Shown piece after piece: positions 47,701 through 59,296 of a stretch of 64,000 nucleotides of DNA; the first letter of the stretch is position 1; every line of letters starts with the position of its first letter. The position numbers were made by a program, and so were the translations under genes. The notes beneath the pieces were generated by a model. It worked only from the letters and a program-made list of their open reading frames with translations. It searched no databases and was not told where the DNA came from. Source of the stretch: Chiua virens (Eukaryota > Basidiomycota > Agaricomycetes > Boletales > Boletaceae); assembly GCA_019787685.1 (NCBI GenBank), contig JAHNUO010000050.1, positions 53,302-117,301 on the forward strand, written 5' to 3'.

Positions 47701-49051
47701 AGACACTTTCTTAGTCCTTCGACCACTATTTACCGGCTTACGCGCCTTTGGTTCAGTTGAGACGGGTATATTGGATGATGGTGGTGGCGCCACACTAAAA
47801 GGAACGTGAGAATCCCTACTCGCTTGGAGGAACTCTCCATACAACGCGTCTCCAGGGATCATGGCCTTGCTGACAGTGGCTGTGTTAGATCCTGTATTCA
47901 CTAGGTCCCCTCGAATGCAGCCAGCCTCATGTGAACCATAACTTGATGTGGACGATAAAGGTGCGTCGGTGTGATGTGCAGCTGCAGTCAGGGACATTTT
48001 TGGAATGCCATCTTCAGGCACCCCTTCACGGACAGTGCGGTCTTTAGAACCCTTCAGGGACTCGGAACTTTTTATTCCGTGACCATCGAATGTGGTGGGG
48101 TTGAACCTGAGGTCGGCTGCATTACGGCGAGTTGGTGGGGGCGAGAACACAGCTGTGACGGAATAATCCATAAGGGAAGAGATACGCGGGACCTGGTTTT
48201 TTGTCGGTTGAGACCTGGACGCCTAGCAACTGAAAATCTGGGGATACTTACGTGGGTGGAAATTTCAAAACATTCTTCTATAATCGATACAGCCATGTCA
48301 CTGTTGTCAGTTGAATGAACCATCTGAGCTTGGAGGGGGGGTGTCGTCGAGTTCTCCTTATTTGGAGGGACTAGACCAGTGGAGCCAGACACGCCATTCT
48401 GACCACTCGTGCCTGAGGGAGCTCGTTGAGAACCAGTCAAACTTAAGCATGCGATGATGGAACAATCTGTACGTTCAGAATAATCCTGCATTGTTTTGCG
48501 GCGTTTAGTGCAACGTGCCGCTGCAGCAGTACTTTCCCCCCTAATTTCACTGTGAAAGTGATGACAGCCAGAAGGAGGAAACTTACATAGAAAATGGCAC
48601 ACGCGGGCTCTGTTCTCTTCCCCTATCAACTGTTTCTGCACTGCTGTTTTCTCCAGCTGGCTTTAACTCCGGCGATCGTTTAGGTCTATTGCCAACAGTC
48701 AGAAATCAGCTAAAACCTAAATTTGTGAATGAATGAGGCATACGGAATCTCAGGCCGTAGGTTTTGCAAAGAGTGCGATGCAGGTTCACGCGAAACGCCA
48801 TGTTCAGGTGGCTTGCGTTATTGTAGAACGTTATTCCGACAATCCGAATTGAAATATTGATACGAACCTGTGTCGATCTGTGATTGTATCCTTGTGGGTG
48901 AAACGGCAATTCAAACCAGCAAGTGTTGGATGACCTACCCCTGCTTCTGCGAGGCAGCAACTCGGAGGCGCGTTTGAATGAATTGATCCACGTCCTCGTT
49001 TGGAAGGTTCATTCGCCTGTCTTGTTCCGCAAAAAAGTCGTCCTCATTCAT
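44790..49051 (-). CDS. DNA polymerase lambda (family X, Pol4-like)
   Basis: Many exons on the minus strand. The start ATG 49051 gives MNEDDFFAEQDRRMNLPNED. A nuclear-signal-like KRSPELKP follows, then a Ser/Thr-rich linker and a BRCT domain: YLRGKHIFYVGGDMM, VKHGGTLVPKYDPTVVTHIV and VTWDWVVSGY (about 47600-47170). Next come a helix-hairpin-helix SIRGVGEKTALK (about 46185-46150), FQGIYGVG (about 45990), FASGLRTLDDVRARKGGLKL and STSQEIGLKFYDDINSRMPR. The palm holds CGDIDILITR with the two metal-binding Asp (about 45520) and RRIDFLSVPW with the third (about 45265); then RAALLYYT, NKHGYSLNQRGLYAGV, VASETEEAIF and the C-terminal LGVPWQVPHERVRG ending at 44790. It fills short gaps in base excision repair and end joining. 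All key catalytic residues are present. The gene converges on the arrestin gene, 126 bp apart. Confidence 0.9.
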
Positions 49052-50358
49052 AGTTGGACGTGGCATTCAAGTCGACTAGCGGTCCGTGTTCCTCTGAAAT
49101 TGTGCGTTTAGGGGCCAGGGGAATATTTTCAAGTCACTGCCGTGTCCACGGAGCCGGAGTCACGTGACCCAAATTGAATGCACGATGATCGTGACGCACC
49201 ATCGTACAGATCGAGTCACTCAGTCATTCGAAGTAGTTGAATTTGGAGTCAAATTTCTGGTCCTAACCTTTCCCCGAGTACCAGATTCATCGTATTTCCT
49301 CGTACTAGAACTGTTTTTACGAGAGTACATATGTCCAAGTCGCTAATTCACTGTTTCGCCGGGTGTCACCGTGACGTTAAGCTGTTCCTGAGAATCGTGT
49401 TACTCCGCCAAAATTCTCACTAATAATCGCGGTTTCACGGCCGTTGTTGCTTCCTAGTGGTCCACGTGAATCCATTGGTAATTCCAACTGTGGCACAAAC
49501 GGGGAAAGCACAAAACGTCCCTCGTAAACTTGTACCACGGCAAATCACTCCGTCTTTTTTTATCACCACCACCCGCGAGCCTGCAGGCAGAGAATCGTGA
49601 GAACGTACAGTGCCATGCATTTGTATGCTGCCAGGCAGAGATCACTTGGCTGGCTCGATCTCAAACCGGTCTTGAATTGGACATGGTCGCTTCGCCTCAT
49701 GATGTGTCCCAAGGGCCCAAATTGTGTCCCACACGTGTATAATAGCCTTGACAATTGTGGGTTCAAGTTTAGGTCCAAATCGGTCGTCTGAGGCGGTTCC
49801 GCTGCTCACGTAAGTTTCAGGCTGTACACCTTACCTCCCCTGCCACCTCCTGCTCAAAAAATTTCCGTTTCATTTCATGCAAGATCTCCTTATCGTCTTT
49901 TGACGTTGATCGATGGGTTGTTTCTTCTGCCCATCGTTTGGTGCCGTTGTTTTGTTTACTTCTTTCCGTTGGTATGGCGCACAGGATCTCAGTGAACCCA
50001 CCGCCGGATGCACGCGGACTCAATCACTCAGCGATCCTCTTCCTCCTGTAGGACTCACCCTAGTCCCTTTGCCTGGCATAATATCGCATGCGCCTCATAC
50101 TTGGTCAATTTGCCTTCAGAAGTATCTCGTCTTATGTGTCCACATGCATGTTTCCCATCTTAACCCAGTGTCTAACAGGGCCGCTTGTTTTGACCTCGTG
50201 CCCAGCTTCTACTCTGTTTCGCTGAGTTACTATCGGTATAAAACTCAGTAGTTGCAGCGGCGTCCAATTTTTGTCTTGCCAACGGACTGTCATCTCCATC
50301 AAACCCACCGAGTGTGCATACCGTTCACCTTCTACTCGTTCACCCCAACGAGGCCCGT
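49052..50358. other. Intergenic stretch between divergent genes
   Basis: It lies between the 5' ends of the polymerase gene (-) and the methyltransferase gene (+). Only short frames are present, none recognised. Confidence 0.5.
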
Positions 50359-51662
50359 ATGGCAATTGAATTCAGTAACCGCCACAATTTCCAGGACGAT
50401 GACGAAGCAAATATTGATGGCATTTCCGCATCTGGCATATTGCGTTCCCTGGGCGACGACGACGACGACGACGACGACGGTTCTTCTGATACATCGTCCA
50501 TTCTGACGGAACTTGGAGCAGACGAGTTTCCAGGCCACTTCAGAGAGCAGGGTGGCCGGCTCTTCCATTCTCATGGTACCTTGCCATACCCATTGCCTGT
50601 GGACGGCGAGGAACAAGCGGTGGGTAGTTGCTTTTGTCCTGTTCCCTATCCTTACAGTTCTTCTCAGCGGCTTAACACGCAGCACAGGATTTTGCGCGAC
50701 TTATTGGGCTCTCACTTCGTGGGCCCCGTCGCCGAAGTGCTGACCTACCAGCCGGGCAGACAGAGGCGCGTCCTCGACCTTTGTACGGGGACTGGTCGAT
50801 GGTACGTTGATTTTCATCTGATACGAATCCATCTAATCCGTGGTGGATTGGACTTGTGATAGGTTGATGGATATGGCAAGTCAATTTAGACACGTCAGGT
50901 TCTCGGGCATAGATATTGGTACGTACATGGCACGTTACTTTCGCTTTCTAAGCTCAACCTTATTGTTGTTCGCTTCCGCTGTATAACCTTGTCAACACGC
51001 AGTTCCGATTGCAACAAGGCGTCCCCTCCCCAACGCCCATTTCGAAATCCTGGATGTCACGCAGCCCCTTCGTTGGGCTGACGGTGTGATGGACTTCGTC
51101 CATGCGCGTAACGTCTCTCTGGCGGCATGTTTTTTATCTAGGATACCGGTATTTTTCATCATTCCACGTACAGGTACCCAACTATCCAGAGATGCTACGC
51201 GAAGGTGCCCGCGTATTGCGACGTGGCGGCATTTTTTTCACCGGCGAGGTGGCCCGGAAGGTTGTATTCGCTCCCGGTTACCCTAGCAACCCGGCTGTGG
51301 ATGCTCCCGGCGCCACCAGATTCTTCAAGGTCGTCAACGACCTTTTGGAACATGTGGGGCTCAACGAAATCACCGACCATATTCCTCACTGGTTGAGAGA
51401 AATCGGAATGTTTAGAGATGGTCGCATTCAAGAACATCTTATTCCCATCGGCGAATGGCATCCATCGTCTCGACAGAAGACGTTAGGCCGTGCGAACCTC
51501 GATGCGATGACCATGTTCGCAGAAAGCTTAAAACCCTTTCTGAGACAACAAGGTCTCACGGAGCGAGAAATAGCCGAACTGATTGAAGGATACATTCGTG
51601 ACATGCGCCAAGTCTCTGGCCTAGTGAGCGTCTACCAGACTGTGTGGACGATCAAGGCATGA
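50359..51662 (+). CDS. SAM-dependent methyltransferase (LaeA/UMTA-like)
   Basis: Four exons (50359-50801, 50863-50918, 51003-51126, 51176-51662) total 1110 nt, 369 residues. The SAM-binding motif I is VLDLCTGTGRW at about residues 137-147, followed by SQFRHVRFSGIDIVP (motif II region), NAHFEILDVTQPL and DFVHARNVSLAV (motif III), and REGARVLRRGGIFF. The arrangement fits the Methyltransf_23 proteins related to LaeA of fungi, but the substrate is unknown. The N-terminus carries a run of eight Asp encoded by a GAC repeat (about 50455-50480). The third intron (51127-51175) appears to use a GC donor (GCATGT) rather than GT; the alternative GT donor would drop six residues of a motif that otherwise fits well. 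Confidence 0.85.
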
Positions 51663-53267
51663 GCGATCAACAGGTTTGATTGCTCCCCAATTGCTTTCAT
51701 GAATAACATGTTATGATACGTGTTGCTTTGTTAGTGTTCTTTGTTCTCTGTTTTTTTTTGTCGAGTCTCTCCCGAATGTCTGGTTCTCGTGTTTTCGTGT
51801 TGTACCTTGCTATGTCGTCTCGCACCAAGAGAAATGTCCGTCATGCTATCATCCTTTCGTCGTGTCGTATTTAAATCAGTTCCTGCCGTTATATCTATTG
51901 AAACTTGATGCATTTTTGTTAATATCGCCTGTGACACAGTCTGGTGGACTCAAACACCGATTCGGTGCGTCCAAAGCTTTAGGTAACCTGACCTGTATTC
52001 ACAAGTATATACATACTGTAACTTGTGACGGCCCCGCGCACCCGAGCCGACGCTCGGAGCACCTGAGTCAGTGCGTTTCTGAGCAACCCTGCCGCGGTAC
52101 TAGAACCAACTTCAAGAATCCCTCCCGCACCACCTTCAGCGAAAGGTCAACACTCTGAATCCAGGCTGGCGAGAGTCCCGGAACCAAAATCTTGACCACT
52201 TACTCCTCGTTTCTTGTGTACGCCGCTAGATCTGACTTCCGGTACCTTTCCGCACCCATGAGGCAACCAGGTAAGGCTTTCACATGTTCACGCTTGCACT
52301 GTCCGGCAGGCAGTGGCAGCCCGATTGAATCCTTGAACATGTCCGTCTCATTATGGTCGATGACCAGCTGTCACCTCGGATCCCGCTGGACACCTATCAC
52401 GCCTCCAAGATAAATTTCTAAGTTGTTTTTGTGCGGCCACAAACCAAATGTCTTATTGTTGCGCCTCTTCAAGTTCGTGCAATGCACTGTCAGTAATTCA
52501 GTGGTCATGATACACGTATCTATCTGATGACTTTACATTCTTGGGATAACGATCACAGACAGGTGAGCGGAGACTTGAGCCAACGTATCGACGGGTCCGA
52601 GTAAAGCTGGTTTTGAATTACCAATTTGCACCCACGTCTCGTCACTTTGAAAAATCGGATCATCCAAACACCGCTATGCCGCGACTACAGCGCATATCCG
52701 TTGTCGTTCTGAGGCAGCAAAACAAACGAACTCACTTCGATAAATCAATGGTGAGTACCTTCAGTCAAAATCTCGTAGAACAAAGTTATTTCAATTTGCA
52801 GCTTCAAGCCGGGGACTCGGAAAACTTGACACTTCCGAGTCACCAAAAGAGTGGGAAAGGCATTGAAACGTCACAGTGCGACCCGGACAAGAGTTACGCT
52901 CTCAATACCAACTCGGACAACATCGTCGCCTCTTCAGATTCACAATGGTTACCAACCAATTACGATGATGAACGAATTATTGGATTGGGATTCTGGCAGC
53001 GGCTCGAGCGAATGGACACAAGAGCGTAAGCATAGTACTTATAATATGATTAGACGGAATGTACACTTTGTCTTGCTTCAATGAACACGAGACAAGGATT
53101 CTTTGCGTTCCTCATATTGTAGTAAATTGTACCATTCAACTCGCAGTAACCATAGGCCCGGGTATATAAAGATTGAATTCAGAAAGTCCGTGAAAGTCGC
53201 TGGATCATGTTCCTCCAAAACTTGATCTACTAGTATACACGTGCACGTCTTTTTGTGCGGTAGGCGG
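51663..53267. other. Intergenic stretch of 1.6 kb
   Basis: It lies between the 3' ends of the methyltransferase gene (+) and the GH3 gene (-). One frame (52613-53029, 138 codons, from ATG 52613) is open on the plus strand but has no recognisable motif; I leave it as a possible small gene only. Confidence 0.45.
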
Positions 53268-56200
53268 TCAAAGAGGAATAGTGCCGTTCAACCTAAAGTC
53301 CCTGCTGCTTGCGCCAACGGAGAACGTGATCGTGTCGTTCGGCTTGGCCCATCCTTGACGGACAACGTCCCAAATCGACAAGTCATAACGCGAGAGCGTA
53401 ATCGAAGCCTGACTTGTCTGGCCTGGCTGGAGGTCGATGTTGGTGAATCCTTTCAAGACCGAGGGAGGCTCTTTTGCCGATGCCGGGTGGTGTAAGTAGA
53501 GTTGGGGGATCTAAAGCAATTAAGCGGGGGGCATTATGCAGAGAAGCCGGAGATACTTGCCTCGCCACCAAAGTGAGAACCCGTGTTCATCACATCAAAT
53601 GCGACCTGGAATGCAGGCATGTGAAGCCTGGCGGAAACAAGACCATCAGATGATAGACCTCCCGCTAAAACGCAAGCAATTACCACAGAGCCGTGGACGA
53701 CCCTTCAGCAATGGCAGTCGCGCCTCCCGCAGCCCAGTGGTCGATTAGGGTTGTCTCTGGGACATCCGCGGAAGCAATAGGGATAATCGCAAGATTAGAG
53801 TATTCGAAGGTCGTGTAACTCAGGCCGAAACCAAACTCGTAGCGAGGAGTAATGTTTTGCTAGAAAACGAACATGTAAGAAGCATACTCTATTTGTCACG
53901 TATAACTCACAGCATCAAACCAGCGGTAATCAATATAAAGCCTAGAGATTCTCATCACTACGACATGTGGGGTGAAGAGGTAGAATGAACTTGCCCTTCA
54001 GTATAATTAATGGGTAAGATTTCGGTTCCACCGCCACCTAAGGTAAGTTGAGTTGGGTAGTCACTCGCGTTCTTGGCAATCGTGTACGGCAGACGTCCAG
54101 ATGGATTCCAGTCTCCGTACAGAACCTCTGTGATGGCATTACCGGCTTCATTGCCACCAAGGTTGGCCCAAACAATCTGGACCAACAAGTCAGGAAGCGA
54201 CGATGAGAAATACTCGTTATAAAGCACGAACAGCGGTGACATTGGGGTGTTCAACCCAAGGTTCGAGGATGAGAGGCCCCACACTGTTTGTAATGACGAT
54301 AGTGTTATTGTTTTGGGCGGCGACAGCAAGTATGAGTCGATCCCCTTCATGCCAAGCAGTTAGATTCTTTCTGTCTCCTTCGTTCCCATCGACGGTAATG
54401 TATTGCTGCGCTGAAAGTTAGAAATGAACCAATGAGCACATTCAATATCATACCTCCCCAGAGTCGGAATTCACGAAGACGATAGCAACCTCCTGGTCAA
54501 CCACGGCACTTACAGCCTTGCTGAGGTCCCAGTTGTCGAAATCCCAAGAGAAAATGGTCTGATCGACCCTTGCACGAGCTTGAATGGCTTCGTACGGCTG
54601 ACGATGACACCTAAATCAGCATCGAGAATCCAGCTTTGCCAAAATTCGACTCACAGAGATAAGGTACGAGAGCCTGTCTGTCCTGTAACCCAGATCAGCC
54701 AATGCGTGGTATTCAATTCTGAAGAGCATACATACCCAGATCCCCAACCCATGGCAAGAACTCCAGTTGGATCACCACCGTGGTCTGGGTACTCATTTGG
54801 GCCGGAATGCGGTGGTGCGGCATCACTCCCGACCAGCACCATACTCTTAGGCTTCTTCAGGGGTAGTGCACGCTCGTTTTTAAGCAGAACAATGCCGCCA
54901 GTGGCGATCTCCCTGACGATATTAGCATGGTCGCTCTGAGCATTGACTTCCTGGTTGATAGGGTCATTGATATTCCATGAATTGATGGTCGTGTTTGGAT
55001 AGTCTTGATCCTGATGCAAGTAGTACCACGCAGCGACGATACGCGTGGCCATATCGTCGAGGCGGGCCAGTGAGATTGTATGGTTCTTGGTATACGCGGT
55101 GAGATTCCCACCGAAGTAGGAGTCACCTGAATTAAAAGTGATGTCTCCAGGCATAGTCATCTGCAAAATCCAGGTCAGTAAGCATTCGAGGATAGTTGGT
55201 GAATCCAGACAGACATCGAGACCCTGAACAGCCGACAATGTGTTCATAGTAGCAGACCAATCCGACATAATGACTATTCAAACGATCAATCTCAGCACGC
55301 ATTATCAAGCATGGAATACAAATGGTTACTCACAACCCTGGAAACCAAACTCTCTCTTCAGAATATCATTCATGGTCTTGTTATTGTTGCAGGCATAGGT
55401 ATCATTGATGAGATCTTGATGAGATGTTAGAATATGGACCATGCTGAGAGCAAGTGTTACCGACTGTAGCTGCACATAACAGATGCAACGCCAGCCATTA
55501 CAGAACGCATGAAAGGATGCGCGTAAATTTCGTGTTGGGTTCTATCATCGACATTGGACGACGACTGGGTACGATTGTGTTCTTGTTCGCTGTCACAAGT
55601 GGGCAGTTAATGACCAAAGTCTGCCGAAAATCAGGCGCACTGAACTTGTTAATAAAATGCTTGGCAGTCGCTTGGACACCGCCGGCTTGTAATCCGAGAA
55701 TAGTTTCGTATGCAGCTTCTCCGACAAGAAACGGATCAGCACCAAAACCTTCAAAGTTTCGTCCACCCTGAGCAACGCGTCCCATGTTCATCATCGGACC
55801 CAGAGCAAGATTGACACCCTTTGCCTTGAATTCCTGGCCCATCGCAAGTCCACGTGCCCGAATCAAAGCACGATTCCATCTAGAGCAGGAAACATCAAGT
55901 CCGCTACAGAGAAAGTGCATTCAGGTAACTCACGTCGACGCAGTGGTGACTCCAGGCGGGAAAGAGCTGACTAAATCGGCGAACCGAACACCGAGGGGCG
56001 AATCCTGTTCGAAGTATATCAGGACTGGAAGGCTGATGGTATCAAGGTGGCAACTTACCTGAAGACAGAGACCTGGAAAATCGGCAACTGCAGGGATATT
56101 TCCTACACAGGGACCATTCTCCCAACCAACACCAGTAGTAATGTTCACTTTTTGCTCGATTGTATAGCCGGAGATCTACCGCGTTTAAGGGAGATAATAA

Positions 56201-56688
56201 CGCGAAGTAAAGAAAGGGACACTAACCAAATGTTGAGCCCTGGAATAGGCGATGGCCCATGCAGGCGCGAAGTCGGGAACGACTACTGGGTCGGGGCTAA
56301 CTGGAGGAGGGTATAACGGGTCAGTCTCAGGGAAGACTGGTGGCTCCGGAAGGAGCGTGGGCGTAGGGAATGGGGTGAAAGGGTATATTGAAATTGGGAT
56401 AGTGAGAGGCCCAGAGTGAGTTGAGACACTCCAAGTTGGATTCGAATGCGTAGCCGAAGAACTGGAGCTGGAACTAAGATGACTTGACGAATGTTTAGTC
56501 ACAGAGGTAAAGGACGAGGTTGAAGTTGAAGGAGTGAATGTGGTTGAACTTGTTGGAGTGGCATTAGAAAGGGCGGAAGTCAGTGTCGACGGCAGAGACG
56601 AAGAAGCAGACGAAGAAGAGCCATCAAGCGCGAAGATGCACGACACGAAGAGTAGCAAGAGAGAGAACGTGAGAGATTTTTGGGCCAT
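53268..56688 (-). CDS. Secreted GH3 beta-glucosidase
   Basis: ATG 56688 opens a signal peptide ([20 protein letters not shown]), a Ser/Thr-rich linker of about 70 residues and a Pro-rich segment. The GH3 catalytic domain follows: [109 protein letters not shown] and [14 protein letters not shown]. The nucleophile Asp lies in [20 protein letters not shown] (about 55265-55200). The second domain has [20 protein letters not shown] and [20 protein letters not shown], and a fibronectin III-like end [20 protein letters not shown] with [12 protein letters not shown] and [14 protein letters not shown]. It hydrolyses cellobiose and other beta-glucosides outside the cell. About ten introns are present, one with a GC donor (53560-53511). 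No disabling lesion was seen. Confidence 0.92.
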
Positions 56689-58195
56689 CTCGCTCTGGGA
56701 TGCAGACAGGGACCAACTGTGTGGTTAGAGGCGCACAATTCTCTTCGCGCCGAGCATTTAAAGGGTTAAACAGCTTCTCGTTAATTATGTGGTCTTATGA
56801 CTAAACCGGATATCGAATCAGTAAAAGCTTCGGATCTTACGACACTTGGAGAGATCCCCACACCTGCATCACAATTTCAGAGGGCTTAGGACGAGTTGAG
56901 ATGTCGACGTATATCGGACCCCCGTCAAGTGGTTACCGAGTGTCACGTCAAGACCATGTTAAGGGCTAATTTGTGATGCCGCTGGTTGTTAACATATATA
57001 CCAGCGCAGCATTGCTACAACTCGATGAAGTATCCACTTACGTGTCGAGAATCGAGAGCCGCTGGTTATATGAGTCTTCGACGAGCCTGAAAACTGATGT
57101 GTGACGGACTGGGACATGATGATGATGCGGTGCATAGACTGGGCCTGGACCACATGGTGCCGGAGCACGTGAAAGGACGGAAACGGCGCTCGGGGTTATT
57201 ATTCTTTTTCCGAGTCTGACGTCGTCATACCAGCAGTTGTTGTCAGTCACAGTGACAAATTTGGTGGCCTCAATGGCGACACAGATCGAAGTCGGAATAC
57301 ACGACTTGAGACTTCCACTGGCATTCCCCATCGGTCAACTTTCAAGTTGCAAACGAAGGATAATATACTTTTGTCAGCAAATGCCTGCATGTGCCAGTGG
57401 GTGACTGACTGAGCCCACTGAGTGTAGTGTCTTCCGAGCTTATATTCGGTTCCGAGTGCTAGTTCCTTCGCCGGTGGGAGAAATGCGATCATATGAGCAT
57501 CCACACGTGTTTGACCAACATCGCATGATATGATCACAAGTGTACTTGCAGTTGTAGCAACCTCGCATCATGATTATATCGACTCGAAGGTGATCACGAT
57601 GGCACTGCCTTCGAAAGATTGCGGAGCATACCCGTAAGAACAATGATCTGATATCTCAGTACTTTTATTTTCCTTGTCCGCATGCAGCTTTGTGATCTAC
57701 CTCAGTCGATTTGATGTAGGACGGAAAACGGAGCGTGGCACAACGGGGACTGGACGCCATTTCCGGGTGGGGAGATCGATCGTATCCGTAAGTATTGGGG
57801 TCATGTAAACCTTATTTTGACGGAAACGAGGTGAATCCCTGAGGGAACGTATCGCACGACAGCACACGTTTCTTGCGAGACCAGCTTTCAAACCAGTTTC
57901 GTGACATCATTTACACCCTGGCGAACCTTGTATGCCAACGCACGTTTACCGCGTCCTCCTGGGTCCTTTTATTCTCAATCCGTTCACTTTTTAGAGCGGA
58001 CACTGGTCAAATCTTGCAGCTGGCAAATCGACTATCGGATTCGCCAACCCAACGGTCGGTGTTGTGACCTGTTTACTATTTAGGTCTATAGCATCTGAAA
58101 AGTTGAACGTTGATGATCATATTCGATAAACACTGGTGTTGACTTGGGCCTCGATCTTCTGCGGTCCGCGACCATCCTAACTTACACCGGCGACC
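56689..58195. other. Intergenic stretch of 1.5 kb
   Basis: It holds the GH3 promoter. A minus-strand frame at 57038-57331 (97 codons, with several Cys) might be part of a small gene, but no start context, signal peptide or family could be established. Confidence 0.45.
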
Positions 58196-58564
58196 TCACT
58201 TTCCCTGTGCAGACACAGATGCTAGGACATTTTCAGAAAGATGCCAGCAAGTGGGAAGAAACGAGTCCACCTTTTCCGGAAGGTCTGGAAAGACAATAGA
58301 TAGGATCAAAAAGACGAGCGACCATGTGCCATCATAGAGCGCCGCGGATTCGACCAATGTCGTCACAATATTCATGTAGGGCGACTCGGTCCTTGGGCCT
58401 AATAGCATGGGGAGAACCATAGAGGCAGCCAGGAACGATACCATGTCAGCACAAAGAACCCACCACAGTTGTGCCATAGTACTCACCAAAGATACGTTAT
58501 ACGCACGAGCAGGAGGAGCAGGCGAGTCGGTTTTATCGGGGGTTGGAGATGCTCCCGCAGGCAC
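58196..58564 (-). pseudogene. Fragment of a multi-pass membrane protein
   Basis: The minus-strand frame has two or three hydrophobic segments: AQLWWVLCADMVSFLAASMV with LPMLL, and IVTTLVESAALYDGTWSLVF with LILSIVF. The motif (T/L)VESAALY between helices is typical of a group of seven-helix proteins common in Agaricomycetes. Only the C-terminal part is present, so this is most likely a gene fragment. Confidence 0.5.
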
Positions 58565-58675
58565 ATGTTATCGCTATAGCACTACTCGGAAGCTACTCAG
58601 CACCCGCCTGTCTTCGGCGGACAACGGAGGATAGTTACTCGGTGAAGGGTGGTTCAGGCGAACAGGTTGAGGTGC

Positions 58676-58840
58676 ATGTGAGGTGTCGCACCCCCAGTCC
58701 GAAAAATATGGAACACACTGGTCTGCGGGTGATGTCGTTGACATGTTCGCACCCAGCGATGAGGCGGTCGTGGCGGTTCGATCGTGGCTCGTGCAGAGTG
58801 GTGGAGAGAGCAATCGCATTCGATTGACGTCAAGCAAGCT
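58676..58840 (+). pseudogene. Fragment of a sedolisin (S53) protease pro-domain
   Basis: The frame reads EVSHPQSEKYGTHWSAGDVV then FAPSDEAVVAVRSWLVQSG and RIRLTSSK, the pattern of the pro-kumamolisin activation domain of fungal tripeptidyl-peptidases. The rest of the pro-domain and the whole catalytic domain are absent in the neighbourhood, so it is a relic. Confidence 0.65.
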
Positions 58841-58849
58841 CTTCTCAAC

Positions 58850-59067
58850 AATTGGGCGCCATCCAGTTGATGAAGGAGAAACACGACCTAGAGACTGAGG
58901 CACTGCTCTCTGCACTCTCTGATTCACAGCGTACGACCAAAACACTTCGGGAAGAGAACCTCCAGCTTCGGGATCGCATACGCGGACTGGAGGGGGAATT
59001 GGATGAGATGCGGGCCCAAATTCACCGGTTTGCATCTGCGTATTACCACCGCGTGCAGATTTTCTAG
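58850..59067 (+). pseudogene. Coiled-coil gene fragment
   Basis: After an acceptor-like CATCCAG the frame reads LMKEKHDLETEALLSALSDS, QRTTKTLREENLQLRDRIRG and LEGELDEMRAQIHRF, with clear heptad spacing of Leu, ending at a stop at 59065-59067. No upstream exon was found. It may be the last exon of a decayed gene; the family is unknown. Confidence 0.45.
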
Positions 59068-59296
59068 GTCCACCAAGGATCGACCTATGCATTTCACAAT
59101 ATGATTGTGGTTCCCCTTTAAATTTCAGGTCGCCGCTGAGGACATCCATGAAATGGACTTTCCGGGAGTCCTGGAGTTCACGGAAAGTCCAAATCACAGA
59201 TTTTGGTCTGGTGGGCGCAGTGACATGTGTTCACGTGGGTAATGTCAAATTATGATCCGCCGCATCTGTAACTGCCTACCATGGCCACCAGGTTTC

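Noticed and set aside
52613..53029. Plus-strand frame of 138 codons
   Set aside because: Open and starting with ATG, but no similarity or domain seen; kept only as a possibility in the intergenic entry.
57038..57537. Cys-containing minus-strand frames
   Set aside because: Looked like part of a small secreted protein, but no signal peptide or joining exon could be found.
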